Source: JAQBQB01 sp963846925 (GTDB lineage Bacteria; Gemmatimonadota; Gemmatimonadetes; Gemmatimonadales; Gemmatimonadaceae). Taken from it: a DNA stretch of 64,000 bases. The stretch lies in NCBI GenBank assembly GCA_963846925.1, contig CAWJXW010000005.1, forward strand, positions 1-64,000, given 5' to 3'. A program made the position numbers and the translations under genes. Shown here piece by piece: positions 56,925 through 64,000 of the stretch. Positions within the stretch are counted from its first letter, which is position 1. Each line of letters opens with the position of its first letter. The notes under the pieces were generated by a model. The model was not told where the DNA came from. It ran no database searches and saw only the letters and a list, made by a program, of their open reading frames with translations.

Positions 56925-58583
56925 TCAGACTTCGAAGCACTCCCACCGCTCGCGCACGCGCTCCATCAGCCGCTGAAAGCGTGGCTCTCCGCGAAGAGTA
57001 TCGAGCGACGGGTCCACGCGCGTGAGGAACGGATGGTTGATGAAGCCGCGGTCGACGGCGACCTCGAGCCAGCGGATCGCGTTGTCGGTGTCGCCGGCTC
57101 GCGCGTAGGCGCCGGCGAGCAGTCGCGCGAACACGTCGCTTACGCCGGCCGCCGTTTCCACTTGCGTTCCGGGGGCGGGTAACGGCACGCCATCACGGTC
57201 GCCCAGCGAGGCAGCCAACAAGAATGCGAGGCGCGCCGGGACGGTCTCGCGCACCTCGAACGGAAAGGATTCGACGATGGCAGGGATGCTCTCCAATCGC
57301 CCATTGACGAGAAGCACCCACACGTAGAACAATCGCGCCATCGGGTTGCCCGAATCCATCTCGAACATCTGCCGGTACGGATCGATCGCCGCCGCCAGAT
57401 CGCCCTCGAGGATCCCCGCCCACGCCGGCATGCATCGCACCAACGGTGTCAGCGGATCGATCGCCGCGAGGCGCTCGATCAGCGGACGCGCCGCCGGTAC
57501 GCGCCCGGAAATGAGATAGCAGTTGCTCAGCAGCAGCAGCGTGTCGGCGTTGTTCGGCTCCAGCTCGAGTGCGGATGCGAGATCGCCGACGGCCTCCTGA
57601 ATTCGCGCGCGAGAGTAGTGAATCCATCCTCGCAACTGCAATCCTGCCGCTGATGCAGGCTCGAGCTCGAAGACTTTCCTCGCGCACGCCTCGGCTTCGG
57701 CGATCGGACTTTCTCCAAAGTCGATGCCGGCCTCGCGGTACTGGAGGTAGGCGACGCCGAGGGCGGCGTAAAGCCGCGCGTTGTCGCCGACGATGGCCAA
57801 CCCGTTGCGCAAAAGTTGGATGGCCTGGTCGATCGCATCCTTCCGCCATCGCCAACCCTGCTGGCGGGCGCGTAGATAACACTCGTACGCGTGGACGTTG
57901 TCGAATCCCCGTTCACGAAGCCGCCGGTCTTCATCGGTTGTCAGCTGGAGCTGCAGCGCACCTACCACGACGCGCGCGATGCGCTCCTGAATCGCGAAGA
58001 GATCCTCGACGTCGCCGTCGAACTTCTCCGCCCAAATGTGCGTGTCGGCCTGCGCGTCGACGAGTTGCGTGGTGATCCGAATCCGTTTGTCCGCTCGCCG
58101 AACGCTGCCCTCGAGCAGGTATCGCGCGCCCAGCTCGCGCGAGATTGTTTTCGCGTCCTTCGCGGAGCCCTTGAACGTCGCCGCCGACGTTCGCGAGATG
58201 ACCCGCAACGCGCGAATCCGACACAGGTCGGCGGTGATTTCGTCGGCCAGACCGTCCGCGAAGAACTCGTTGTCGGGATCGGCGCTCAGGCTCGTGAAAG
58301 ACAGCACGGCAATCGAATCCGTCGAGCTGCTGTCAGCGACGGATTGACGATGGGCGGCACGACCCTGCTTGCCCTGACGCCGCTGCCAGACATCGATCTC
58401 CGATCGAAACGCGTAGACGCTGCCGAGCACGCGGTGGATCTGTCGGTGCACCGGCAGGCCTTCGTCGCGCTCCCAGCGACGCACGGTGCGAACGCCGCGC
58501 TTGAGGTACGCGGCGATCTGCTTCCACGAATCGAGACGGTCCGCAGCCGATGCTGGTTCGAGCGTCACGCGCGGAGTTCCCAA
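56925..58583 (-). CDS. HTH-TolB/FlgO-like-TPR regulator
   Basis: A 552-residue protein starts at TTG 58583, with a GTG five codons later as an alternative. A helix-turn-helix (SWKQIAAYLKRGVRTVRRWE, GSVYAFRSEIDVWQRR) is followed by a TolB/FlgO-like domain (SIAVLSFTSLSADPDNEFFA, DGLADEITADLCRIRALRVI, ARYLLEGSVRRADKRIRITT) and five or so TPRs (NARLYAALGVAYLQYREAG, ALELEPNNADTLLLLSNCY). The same kind of middle and C-terminal modules are attached to the Ser/Thr kinase at 14808-17952, so here a DNA-binding head replaces the kinase. Frame intact. The signal and targets are unknown. It is convergent with cydB. Confidence 0.85.
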   Translation of the reverse strand: MGTPRVTLEPASAADRLDSWKQIAAYLKRGVRTVRRWERDEGLPVHRQIHRVLGSVYAFRSEIDVWQRRQGKQGRAAHRQSVADSSSTDSIAVLSFTSLSADPDNEFFADGLADEITADLCRIRALRVISRTSAATFKGSAKDAKTISRELGARYLLEGSVRRADKRIRITTQLVDAQADTHIWAEKFDGDVEDLFAIQERIARVVVGALQLQLTTDEDRRLRERGFDNVHAYECYLRARQQGWRWRKDAIDQAIQLLRNGLAIVGDNARLYAALGVAYLQYREAGIDFGESPIAEAEACARKVFELEPASAAGLQLRGWIHYSRARIQEAVGDLASALELEPNNADTLLLLSNCYLISGRVPAARPLIERLAAIDPLTPLVRCMPAWAGILEGDLAAAIDPYRQMFEMDSGNPMARLFYVWVLLVNGRLESIPAIVESFPFEVRETVPARLAFLLAASLGDRDGVPLPAPGTQVETAAGVSDVFARLLAGAYARAGDTDNAIRWLEVAVDRGFINHPFLTRVDPSLDTLRGEPRFQRLMERVRERWECFEV

Positions 58584-58723
58584 GCAGTAGGGGGAGGGGA
58601 CAACGACAGTGGGCCAATGTGGGCCACCAGCGCCGCTGCCTGCTTTGTCGTCTTTGCCAACGGGCTCCGACCCGTACCTTCGCGGGAAACGTACACCTCG
58701 TTCGGTTTCTCAAGGAGGCCTTC

Positions 58724-59263
58724 ATGATCTCATGTCGTGGCCCTGTCGCCATTATCGCTTTCACGGTCGTAAACGCCGCCGGAGCCATTGCCCAGAGTCG
58801 CGGTGGTCCCGCTTCCGGCCGGGCCGACACGCTGGCGATCAGCGTCGCGGGCAGTGGGATCGACCATCTCACGACCGCCGTCGTTCATTCAGTGAAAGGG
58901 AAACCCCACGGGACGATCCAACAAAGCACGGAAATCGTCGACCTCGCGGGCGATCTGGTGGGGCGCGTTCTGTATCACGTGACGACGGTCGTTGATTCGC
59001 TGAATGGCACGCTCGTCAACACCGGCGACCAGGTCTATTCGGGAACGATCGCCGGCTCGGCGCCGGTGTTGATCCACGACAATCGGTTTCGATTCGACGT
59101 CAACCTGAAGACGGGGCGCGAGACCGGGCGCGTGTACCTGTCCGATCACATCGCCGGCCCGCGAGTTCAGTGCACCCTCGACGTCGTCGGGACCGGGTTG
59201 AATCCCGAGGGAAACCCGACGTTCACCTACACGGGGCGGTGCAGTTTTCTCGACGCTCGCTGA
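58724..59263 (+). CDS. secreted protein of unknown function
   Basis: A 179-residue protein starts at ATG 58724 with a strong ribosome site (aaggagg six bases upstream). The signal peptide GPVAIIAFTVVNAAGAIA is cleaved near AQSR. The mature region looks all-beta: DTLAISVAGSGIDHLTTAVV, VLYHVTTVVDSLNGTLVNTG, APVLIHDNRFRFDVNLKTGR and FTYTGRCSFLDAR with two Cys. No named family is recognised. It is divergent from the HTH-TolB-TPR gene, which could regulate it. Confidence 0.75.
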   Translation: MISCRGPVAIIAFTVVNAAGAIAQSRGGPASGRADTLAISVAGSGIDHLTTAVVHSVKGKPHGTIQQSTEIVDLAGDLVGRVLYHVTTVVDSLNGTLVNTGDQVYSGTIAGSAPVLIHDNRFRFDVNLKTGRETGRVYLSDHIAGPRVQCTLDVVGTGLNPEGNPTFTYTGRCSFLDAR

Positions 59264-59309
59264 GGCAACGAGCAATTAGCCGGGAGGCGCGCCGACTGGC
59301 GCGCCCGAG

Positions 59310-61094
59310 TCATGCCGCCTCTTGGGCTTTGACCACGGCGGCCGGCAGCGCGATGTAGAACGTCGTCGCCTTGCCCGGCGCGCTGTCGGCCCATATCCGG
59401 CCGCCGTGTGCTTCGACGATCCCCCTCGCGATGTACAGCCCCAACCCCAATCCCGTCACGCCCGAGCCCCGACTCGTCTTCGATCGCATGAAGCGCTCGA
59501 AGAGCCGGGGCATCTCGTCAGTAGTGATTCCCGGTCCCTGATTGGTCACCGCGAGCTTGACCTCGCCGTCGGTGGAATCCAGCGACACGTCGACGCCGGT
59601 CTTTGGCTCGCCGTACTTCACCGCGTTCGAGATCAGGTTGCCGAGCACTTGCCCGATGCGCATCGGGTCGACGAAGCAAGACACCGGCTGGCCACTCTCG
59701 TGGACGTCGATGCGAGTGCCCGCGAGGTGTGACATCTGCTTCACGGTTTCGCCGACCATCACGTGGAGGTCGACCCATTTGCGGTCCAGTTTCAGCCGAT
59801 GCGCTTCCAGCAACGACATGTCGAGGAGATCATCGACCATTCGCTCGATGGTCTGTGTCGCCGACTGGATCGACTGCAACGTGGTTCGCTCTTCCTGGCT
59901 CGTACCCTCGTGCAGCGTGGGAAGGAAATCGGAGGCCATCGTGAGGACGCTGAGCGGCTGTCGCAGGTCATGAGCGACGAGCGACGTCCACTCTTCGCGC
60001 AAACGCTCTAGTTCCTTGATGTGCGTGATGTCGTCGACCGTGCCGTTGATTCCGATGATCTGTCCTTGAGCGTCTCGTACCGGTTCGCCGCGCGTAGCAC
60101 ACCAGCGCACCGCTCCGTCGAAACGAGTGAACTCCAGCTCCAGGTCGTAGGGCTCGCCCTCGAGCCGTAGTCTCTCCATGGCGCTGCGGAGCTGAGCAAG
60201 ACTGTTGGGGGTCATCAGCCTAGCGCCGAGGTAGACCAGCGGAGACGGCGGCTGAGTCGGGTTGATTCCAAAGATTTGATACAGCTCATCGGACCACTTG
60301 GCTTGGTTCGTTCGGAAATCCCAGCGCCAGCTGCCGACGTGCGCGACGTGCTGTGCAATGCGCAGATCCCCCATCGCTTCTCGCAACGCCTCTTCGTCGC
60401 GCTTGCGCTCGGTAATGTCGGTCTGGATAGTGCCGATTCCGAACACGGCGTTCGATTCGTCGATCAGCGGGAACTTGCTCAACAAAAAGACGCGCCCCTC
60501 GACCGCGTTCGGCTCCTCGTAGTGCATCGGCACGCGCGTCTCTCGTACGACTTTTTCCCTGGCCGCCAAGTCCTCGGCGATCACGCGCGGAAAGAGGTCT
60601 TTGGCCGTGTGATGCAGCGCGGCCTCTGCCGTGACGCCGCTCAGGGCCTCGAACGCCTTGTTGACCAGGACGTAGCGGCCCTCGAGGTCCTTGATGACGA
60701 TCGCCTCCGGCGAGTGGTCCAGAATCGCCTGCAGCAACCCTTGATTGCGTGAAAGCTCGACGGCATTGCGACGCAGGAGACCTACAACCGCGCTGATGGC
60801 GCTGCCCACGAGCACGAACGTCAGCGCAACGAAATACTTCGGGCCGGCCGGTTTGACGATATGGTGCTCCGGCGGCACGAAGTACCACCACATGACGCCC
60901 GCTGAAAGGATCGTGGCGGCGACCCCGCTCTCGAAGCCGCCGAACCACGCGCAGGCGAGCACGGCGGGATAGAGGATAAACCACCTACCCGATGCGCCGC
61001 CAAAAAAAGCCTCGAGCACGAACACGACGAGGAGCGGCAGCAGGGTCGCGAGGAAGACCCTGAACGGAGACCGTTTTTCCGTCGGCGCAATCAT
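59310..61094 (-). CDS. PAS-domain sensor histidine kinase with DUF4118-like membrane region
   Basis: A 594-residue membrane kinase starts at ATG 61094 with a ggaggagg ribosome site. The N-terminal four helices (RVFLATLLPLLVVFVLEAFF, AVLACAWFGGFESGVAATIL, WWYFVPPEHHIVKP) match the KdpD-type DUF4118 sensor. Two PAS domains follow (LLQAILDHSPEAIVIKDLEG with ITERKRDEEAL; WRWDFRTNQAKWSDELYQIF with DDITHIKELERL). The histidine box is TSLVAHDLRQPLSVL, and the ATPase has NLISNAVKYGEP, GPGITTDEM and GVTGLGLGLYIARG. No response regulator adjoins it in the window. It lies about 165 bp downstream of the norD-like gene on the same strand. Confidence 0.9.
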   Translation of the reverse strand: MIAPTEKRSPFRVFLATLLPLLVVFVLEAFFGGASGRWFILYPAVLACAWFGGFESGVAATILSAGVMWWYFVPPEHHIVKPAGPKYFVALTFVLVGSAISAVVGLLRRNAVELSRNQGLLQAILDHSPEAIVIKDLEGRYVLVNKAFEALSGVTAEAALHHTAKDLFPRVIAEDLAAREKVVRETRVPMHYEEPNAVEGRVFLLSKFPLIDESNAVFGIGTIQTDITERKRDEEALREAMGDLRIAQHVAHVGSWRWDFRTNQAKWSDELYQIFGINPTQPPSPLVYLGARLMTPNSLAQLRSAMERLRLEGEPYDLELEFTRFDGAVRWCATRGEPVRDAQGQIIGINGTVDDITHIKELERLREEWTSLVAHDLRQPLSVLTMASDFLPTLHEGTSQEERTTLQSIQSATQTIERMVDDLLDMSLLEAHRLKLDRKWVDLHVMVGETVKQMSHLAGTRIDVHESGQPVSCFVDPMRIGQVLGNLISNAVKYGEPKTGVDVSLDSTDGEVKLAVTNQGPGITTDEMPRLFERFMRSKTSRGSGVTGLGLGLYIARGIVEAHGGRIWADSAPGKATTFYIALPAAVVKAQEAA

Positions 61095-61258
61095 CCCGCT
61101 CGCCTCCTCCACGATTGATCTGTCTGGCTTCCCTCTCCGCACCCGTTCGCCCGCGTTCCGACCCGATCAGAATGCGCCTCGCCGGGGCGCGGGCGCGATG
61201 GGCCTTTGGGTCCTTGCGGAAATCAGGTGGGAACTCCAGTCGCCTGCCGCGCCGCCTT

Positions 61259-62749
61259 CTACCGACGCCGCACCAGCGCACTCACCACGGAAAGCAGCGC
61301 CGACGGAAGCTGCGATGGCCGCTGCACCATGCGATGACCGGCCCGGCCAAAAATTCTCGGCAGGTACTCGGACGCGTCCGCGTCGACCGTGAGGCAGAAC
61401 GGAAAGATTCCTGAAGCACGCGCTTCGAGGATCGCCTGCCGCGCGTCTTCGACGCCGTGCGGACCCTGATACCGATCGACGTCATTGGGCCGCCCGTCGG
61501 AGAGAATCAATAGAAGACGATGTCCGGCCGCGCGACGGGCGAGGTGGCGCGACGCGAAGCGGACTGCAGCGCCGAGCCGCGTGAAGCCGCCGGGCTCGAT
61601 GCCCGCGATCCGCCGGCGAATGCGATCGCCGTTGTGCTCCGTGAAATCCTTGATTCGCGAAACGCGAACGTCGGCGGCGGTCTTTCCGGCGAACGTGTGT
61701 ACCGCGAACGAGTCGCCAAGCGCGTCGAGCGCCTCGCTCGCCAGCAGCAGCGCGATCTTCTCCATGTCGACGATTCTCAGTCCGTCGCCAACGCGCGTTT
61801 CCGTCGACCCGCTCACGTCCACGAGCAGCGAGATCGCCAGCCCGCGGCGCGCCGGACGCGCCTCTCGATACAGTCGGTCGTCGGGCGCGTCGCCGGTGTG
61901 GCGATCCACGACGGCGTCGACCCACGCGGCGATGTCGAGCTCGTCGCCCGCGAGTTGGCGGTTGAGCAGCATCCGGCGCGCCCGCAATCGTTCGAAGTGG
62001 TGGCGGATCGTGCGTACGAGCGCGCGGTGTCGCTGCACCACGTCGGCGGCCCACACCGGGTCTCCGTCGACGGGATCTTGCAGCCGCACGAGCGCGACGC
62101 GCTTCTCGTAGCGACCGGCCTCGGCGTCCCATTCGTCCTGCGCGGCGACGACCGGCGGGAGCAGCGCGAATTCGTCCGCCTCGATCGTCGGCAGACGATC
62201 TCGCGTGCGCTCGAACGCGTTGGTGCCTTGTAGCGCGCGCCGATTCGGATCGAGCCTCGCGTACGGGTCGAATGTCGACGAGTCGTCGCTCAACTTGTCG
62301 TCGGGCGGAGCGCTCGGGTCGAACGCCTTCCCCTGCGACTCGCCTTCGTCGTTCGACTTGCGTTCCTCCGCCTGATCGATCGCCGCCGAGCGGCGATTGG
62401 GTGCCGCGTCGGACCCGGCGATCGGCAGATGGTGCGGCGCCTGGTCAAACGGATTGTCGGATTCGCGAATGACCTCCGCGCCGGCGACCGTACCCCAATG
62501 CAGCGTCGGCGGCAGGCCGCGATAACGTCCGCCGAGTCGGCGAATGCGGGATGCCGCCTCTCGTGCCCACTCGAGTGACGAGGCGGGGGTCGCGACTTCT
62601 TCGGTGGTCGCTTCGCGTGAGCCGGCGGCAGCGTCGGCGCGAAGCGCGTCGCGCAAAAGCAGCTCGACGTCGCGCTCCTGCGGGCTGAGCGAGGAGAGCA
62701 TCGGGCGCCGCTCGAGGGCCGACTCTCGCTCGGCGCTCAGCGCGGTCAC
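61259..62749 (-). CDS. norD: NorD-type VWA-domain protein
   Basis: This protein of about 496 residues starts at GTG 62749, overlapping the upstream stop (GTGA). The C-terminal von Willebrand A domain has the metal site in ISLLVDVSGSTETRVGDGLR, and the NorD signature RLLLILSDGRPNDVDRYQG, VEDARQAILEARASGIFPFC and EYLPRIFGRAGHRMVQRPSQ. NorD/CbbO proteins work with a MoxR AAA+ partner (norQ/cbbQ, here 63246-64000) to insert or activate metal centres of enzymes such as NO reductase or Rubisco. The target enzyme is outside the window. The usual N-terminal part is encoded by the separate gene at 62746-63246. Confidence 0.88.
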   Translation of the reverse strand: MTALSAERESALERRPMLSSLSPQERDVELLLRDALRADAAAGSREATTEEVATPASSLEWAREAASRIRRLGGRYRGLPPTLHWGTVAGAEVIRESDNPFDQAPHHLPIAGSDAAPNRRSAAIDQAEERKSNDEGESQGKAFDPSAPPDDKLSDDSSTFDPYARLDPNRRALQGTNAFERTRDRLPTIEADEFALLPPVVAAQDEWDAEAGRYEKRVALVRLQDPVDGDPVWAADVVQRHRALVRTIRHHFERLRARRMLLNRQLAGDELDIAAWVDAVVDRHTGDAPDDRLYREARPARRGLAISLLVDVSGSTETRVGDGLRIVDMEKIALLLASEALDALGDSFAVHTFAGKTAADVRVSRIKDFTEHNGDRIRRRIAGIEPGGFTRLGAAVRFASRHLARRAAGHRLLLILSDGRPNDVDRYQGPHGVEDARQAILEARASGIFPFCLTVDADASEYLPRIFGRAGHRMVQRPSQLPSALLSVVSALVRRR

Positions 62750-63246
62750 GAACCCTCCCCCGGGTGGCGCCGCATCAACTCGGCGTCGATCGCCATCCCT
62801 TCGCGCAGCAGATAGAGATCGCGCTCGAGCGGGTCGGCGGTCGGCAGGTGACTCGGCGTGCCGCGCGCGATTCGCTCGGCCTGCTCGATTGCGAGGATGC
62901 GATAACGCGAGACTGCCGACGCCACGCCGTTCGGCGCGTCGAGCGACTCGGGCAGCCGTATCGTTTCGCCGTCGACCGTTGGCGTCGTTCGACGCGTGTC
63001 CGCCTGCGTGCCGAGGAATCGGGCCAGCTTGTCGACCCAATTGGTCGGCGCGCGCTCGGTCACCGTCAGCGCGATCGGCCGTCCGTACAGCGCGGCGACG
63101 ACGAGCTCGAGCCGCCGGTGCACCGCTTCCAGCGTCACGGTCGGCTTGGTTTTTTGAAACCGCGCGCGAGCGCGATCGCGCACTTGCCGTGCCAAGTGCT
63201 CCGCCTTGCGGGCGAATCGTCTCGTGGGCGAGATGCCGCGCGTCAC
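62746..63246 (-). CDS. small protein between norQ and norD genes (NorD N-terminal-like)
   Basis: This 166-residue protein starts at GTG 63246, overlapping the norQ stop by one base. It is Arg-rich at the start (TRGISPTRRFARKAEHLARQ), then VTLEAVHRRLELVVAALYGR, ALTVTERAPTNWVDKLARFL and DPLERDLYLLREGMAIDAEL. The helical ALYGRPIAL region resembles the N-terminal part of full-length NorD/CbbO proteins, so NorD may be split into two chains here. It is coupled at both ends by stop-start overlaps. No catalytic motif. Confidence 0.72.
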   Translation of the reverse strand: MTRGISPTRRFARKAEHLARQVRDRARARFQKTKPTVTLEAVHRRLELVVAALYGRPIALTVTERAPTNWVDKLARFLGTQADTRRTTPTVDGETIRLPESLDAPNGVASAVSRYRILAIEQAERIARGTPSHLPTADPLERDLYLLREGMAIDAELMRRHPGEGS

Positions 63247-64000
63247 TACAACAGCGCGGCGACGAGGTCCGTGATCGCGCTTACGAGATCCGGGTCGTCC
63301 GTCAGCGGCCCGACGAACGCCGCCTGACACGCGTCCTGTGGCGACACGCCGTCGGCGATCAGCTTGGCCGCGGAAACCAACAATCGCGTTCCGGGTCCCT
63401 CCGCGAGTCCCTGATCCTTCAGTCGGCGCACCTTGTGCGCCAGCTCGACCAGCGACTGAGCCGTGCCTCGCTTCACACCGCTTTCGTGCGCGACGATCTC
63501 CGCCTCCGCAGCGGCCGACGGGAAATCGAATTCGAGCGTGACGAATCGCTGCCGCGTGCTCGGCTTGAGATCCTTGATGGCGTGCTGGTAGCCGGGGTTG
63601 TACGAGATGACCAGCTGGAACCCCGGCGCCGCCTCGACGACGTCGCCGGTTTTCTCGATCGGGAGCAACCGCCGGTCGTCGGTGAGCGGATGGATCACGA
63701 CGACGGTGTCCTGCCGCGCCTCGACGACTTCGTCGAGATAGCAGATCGCCCCGAGCCGCGCCGCCGTCGTGAGCGGCCCATCGATCCACACCGTCTCGTC
63801 GCCCTTGATCAGAAAGCGTCCGGTGAGATCGCTGGCCGAGAGGTCGTCGTGACAGGCGATTGTCACGAGCGGACGTCCGAGCTTCCACGCCATGTGCTCG
63901 ATGAACCTCGTCTTCCCGCACCCGGTCGGTCCCTTGAGCATCACCGGGAGTCCGCGGGCGTGGCACTTGGCAAAGACCTCGATCTCGTCTCCCGACGCGA
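63246..64000 (-). CDS. norQ: NorQ/CbbQ-type MoxR AAA+ ATPase, partial at the window edge
   Basis: The AAA+ chaperone partner of NorD is at least 251 residues and open at the right edge of the window. The Walker A is MLKGPTGCGKTRF (preceded by FAKCHARGLPV), followed by the typical VTIACHDDLSASDLTGRFLI, a Walker B GAICYLDEVVEARQDTVVVI, sensor-like FQLVISYNPGYQHAIKDLKP, and the C-terminal helical RTFVTLEFDF-like and GPLTDDPDLVSAITDLVAAL regions. With NorD it activates metalloenzymes (nitric-oxide reductase or Rubisco in known systems). It is the first visible gene of a three-gene overlapping operon. Confidence 0.92.
   Translation of the reverse strand, partial: ASGDEIEVFAKCHARGLPVMLKGPTGCGKTRFIEHMAWKLGRPLVTIACHDDLSASDLTGRFLIKGDETVWIDGPLTTAARLGAICYLDEVVEARQDTVVVIHPLTDDRRLLPIEKTGDVVEAAPGFQLVISYNPGYQHAIKDLKPSTRQRFVTLEFDFPSAAAEAEIVAHESGVKRGTAQSLVELAHKVRRLKDQGLAEGPGTRLLVSAAKLIADGVSPQDACQAAFVGPLTDDPDLVSAITDLVAALL

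Noticed and set aside
1..64000. tRNA or rRNA genes
   Set aside because: I looked for cloverleaf and conserved rRNA words and recognised none. A dedicated scan could still find a tRNA.

Overview
The window is GC-rich DNA that is densely coded on both strands. From about 5.35 kb to the right edge it reads as one chromosome segment of a Gemmatimonadota-type bacterium. This assignment is an inference from gene architecture: Ser/Thr kinases fused to membrane and TPR/TolB-like modules, duplicated-orphan (ADOP) MacB/FtsX permeases with a PadR partner, a 1,130-residue Asp-box propeller protein, secreted M28 and M19 peptidases, and PEP-CTERM proteins. No rRNA or tRNA gene was recognised to confirm it.

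The left 5.3 kb looks different. It holds fragments typical of planctomycetes: the C-terminus of a Gfo/Idh/MocA oxidoreductase and a GH130 glycosidase broken by a 384-bp terminal-inverted-repeat element and then by an IS4-type transposase. After these come a truncated serine-recombinase element and a degraded helix-turn-helix transposase-like gene. This block ends at about 5,325-5,345, inside the N-terminus of a gemmatimonad-like 2-hydroxyacid dehydrogenase. Either a heavily invaded foreign island or a chimeric assembly join explains it.

Layout to the right: 6.1-8.2 kb holds an ArsR/SRPBCC pair with a palindromic operator over the start codon, a cysteine-less racemase-family protein and a DUF4440 protein. 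8.4-12.7 kb holds a two-gene respiratory molybdoenzyme (ferredoxin-NrfD fusion plus catalytic subunit). 12.7-18 kb holds two transmembrane Ser/Thr kinases. 18-28 kb holds small secreted or cytosolic proteins (cysteine dioxygenase-like, DsrE-like, DinB, amidase, RDD) and a PadR-ADOP pair. 28-37 kb holds DUF305, zinc-ribbon, bactofilin, an M28 peptidase between two related palindromes, and the Asp-box protein. 37-41.6 kb holds a flavin monooxygenase, a LuxR regulator, MOSC and Ogt.

41.6-44.9 kb holds two tandem PEP-CTERM mini-genes, a copper amine oxidase lipoprotein and a CPBP protease of the type that accompanies exosortase systems. 45-54.5 kb holds an ADOP permease, dipeptidase, OsmC-transporter pair, M28 lipoprotein and ring-cleaving dioxygenase. 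54.5-58.6 kb holds cytochrome bd oxidase and a HTH-TolB-TPR regulator. 58.7-64 kb holds a secreted protein, a PAS histidine kinase and a norQ/norD-type maturation operon that runs off the right edge.

Many genes carry single-base frame breaks. Several lie in or next to short G runs, and in each case examined one added or removed base restores a conserved domain, a start or a stop. Most of these breaks are therefore more likely consensus errors than true pseudogenes, and coordinates of affected genes are approximate.
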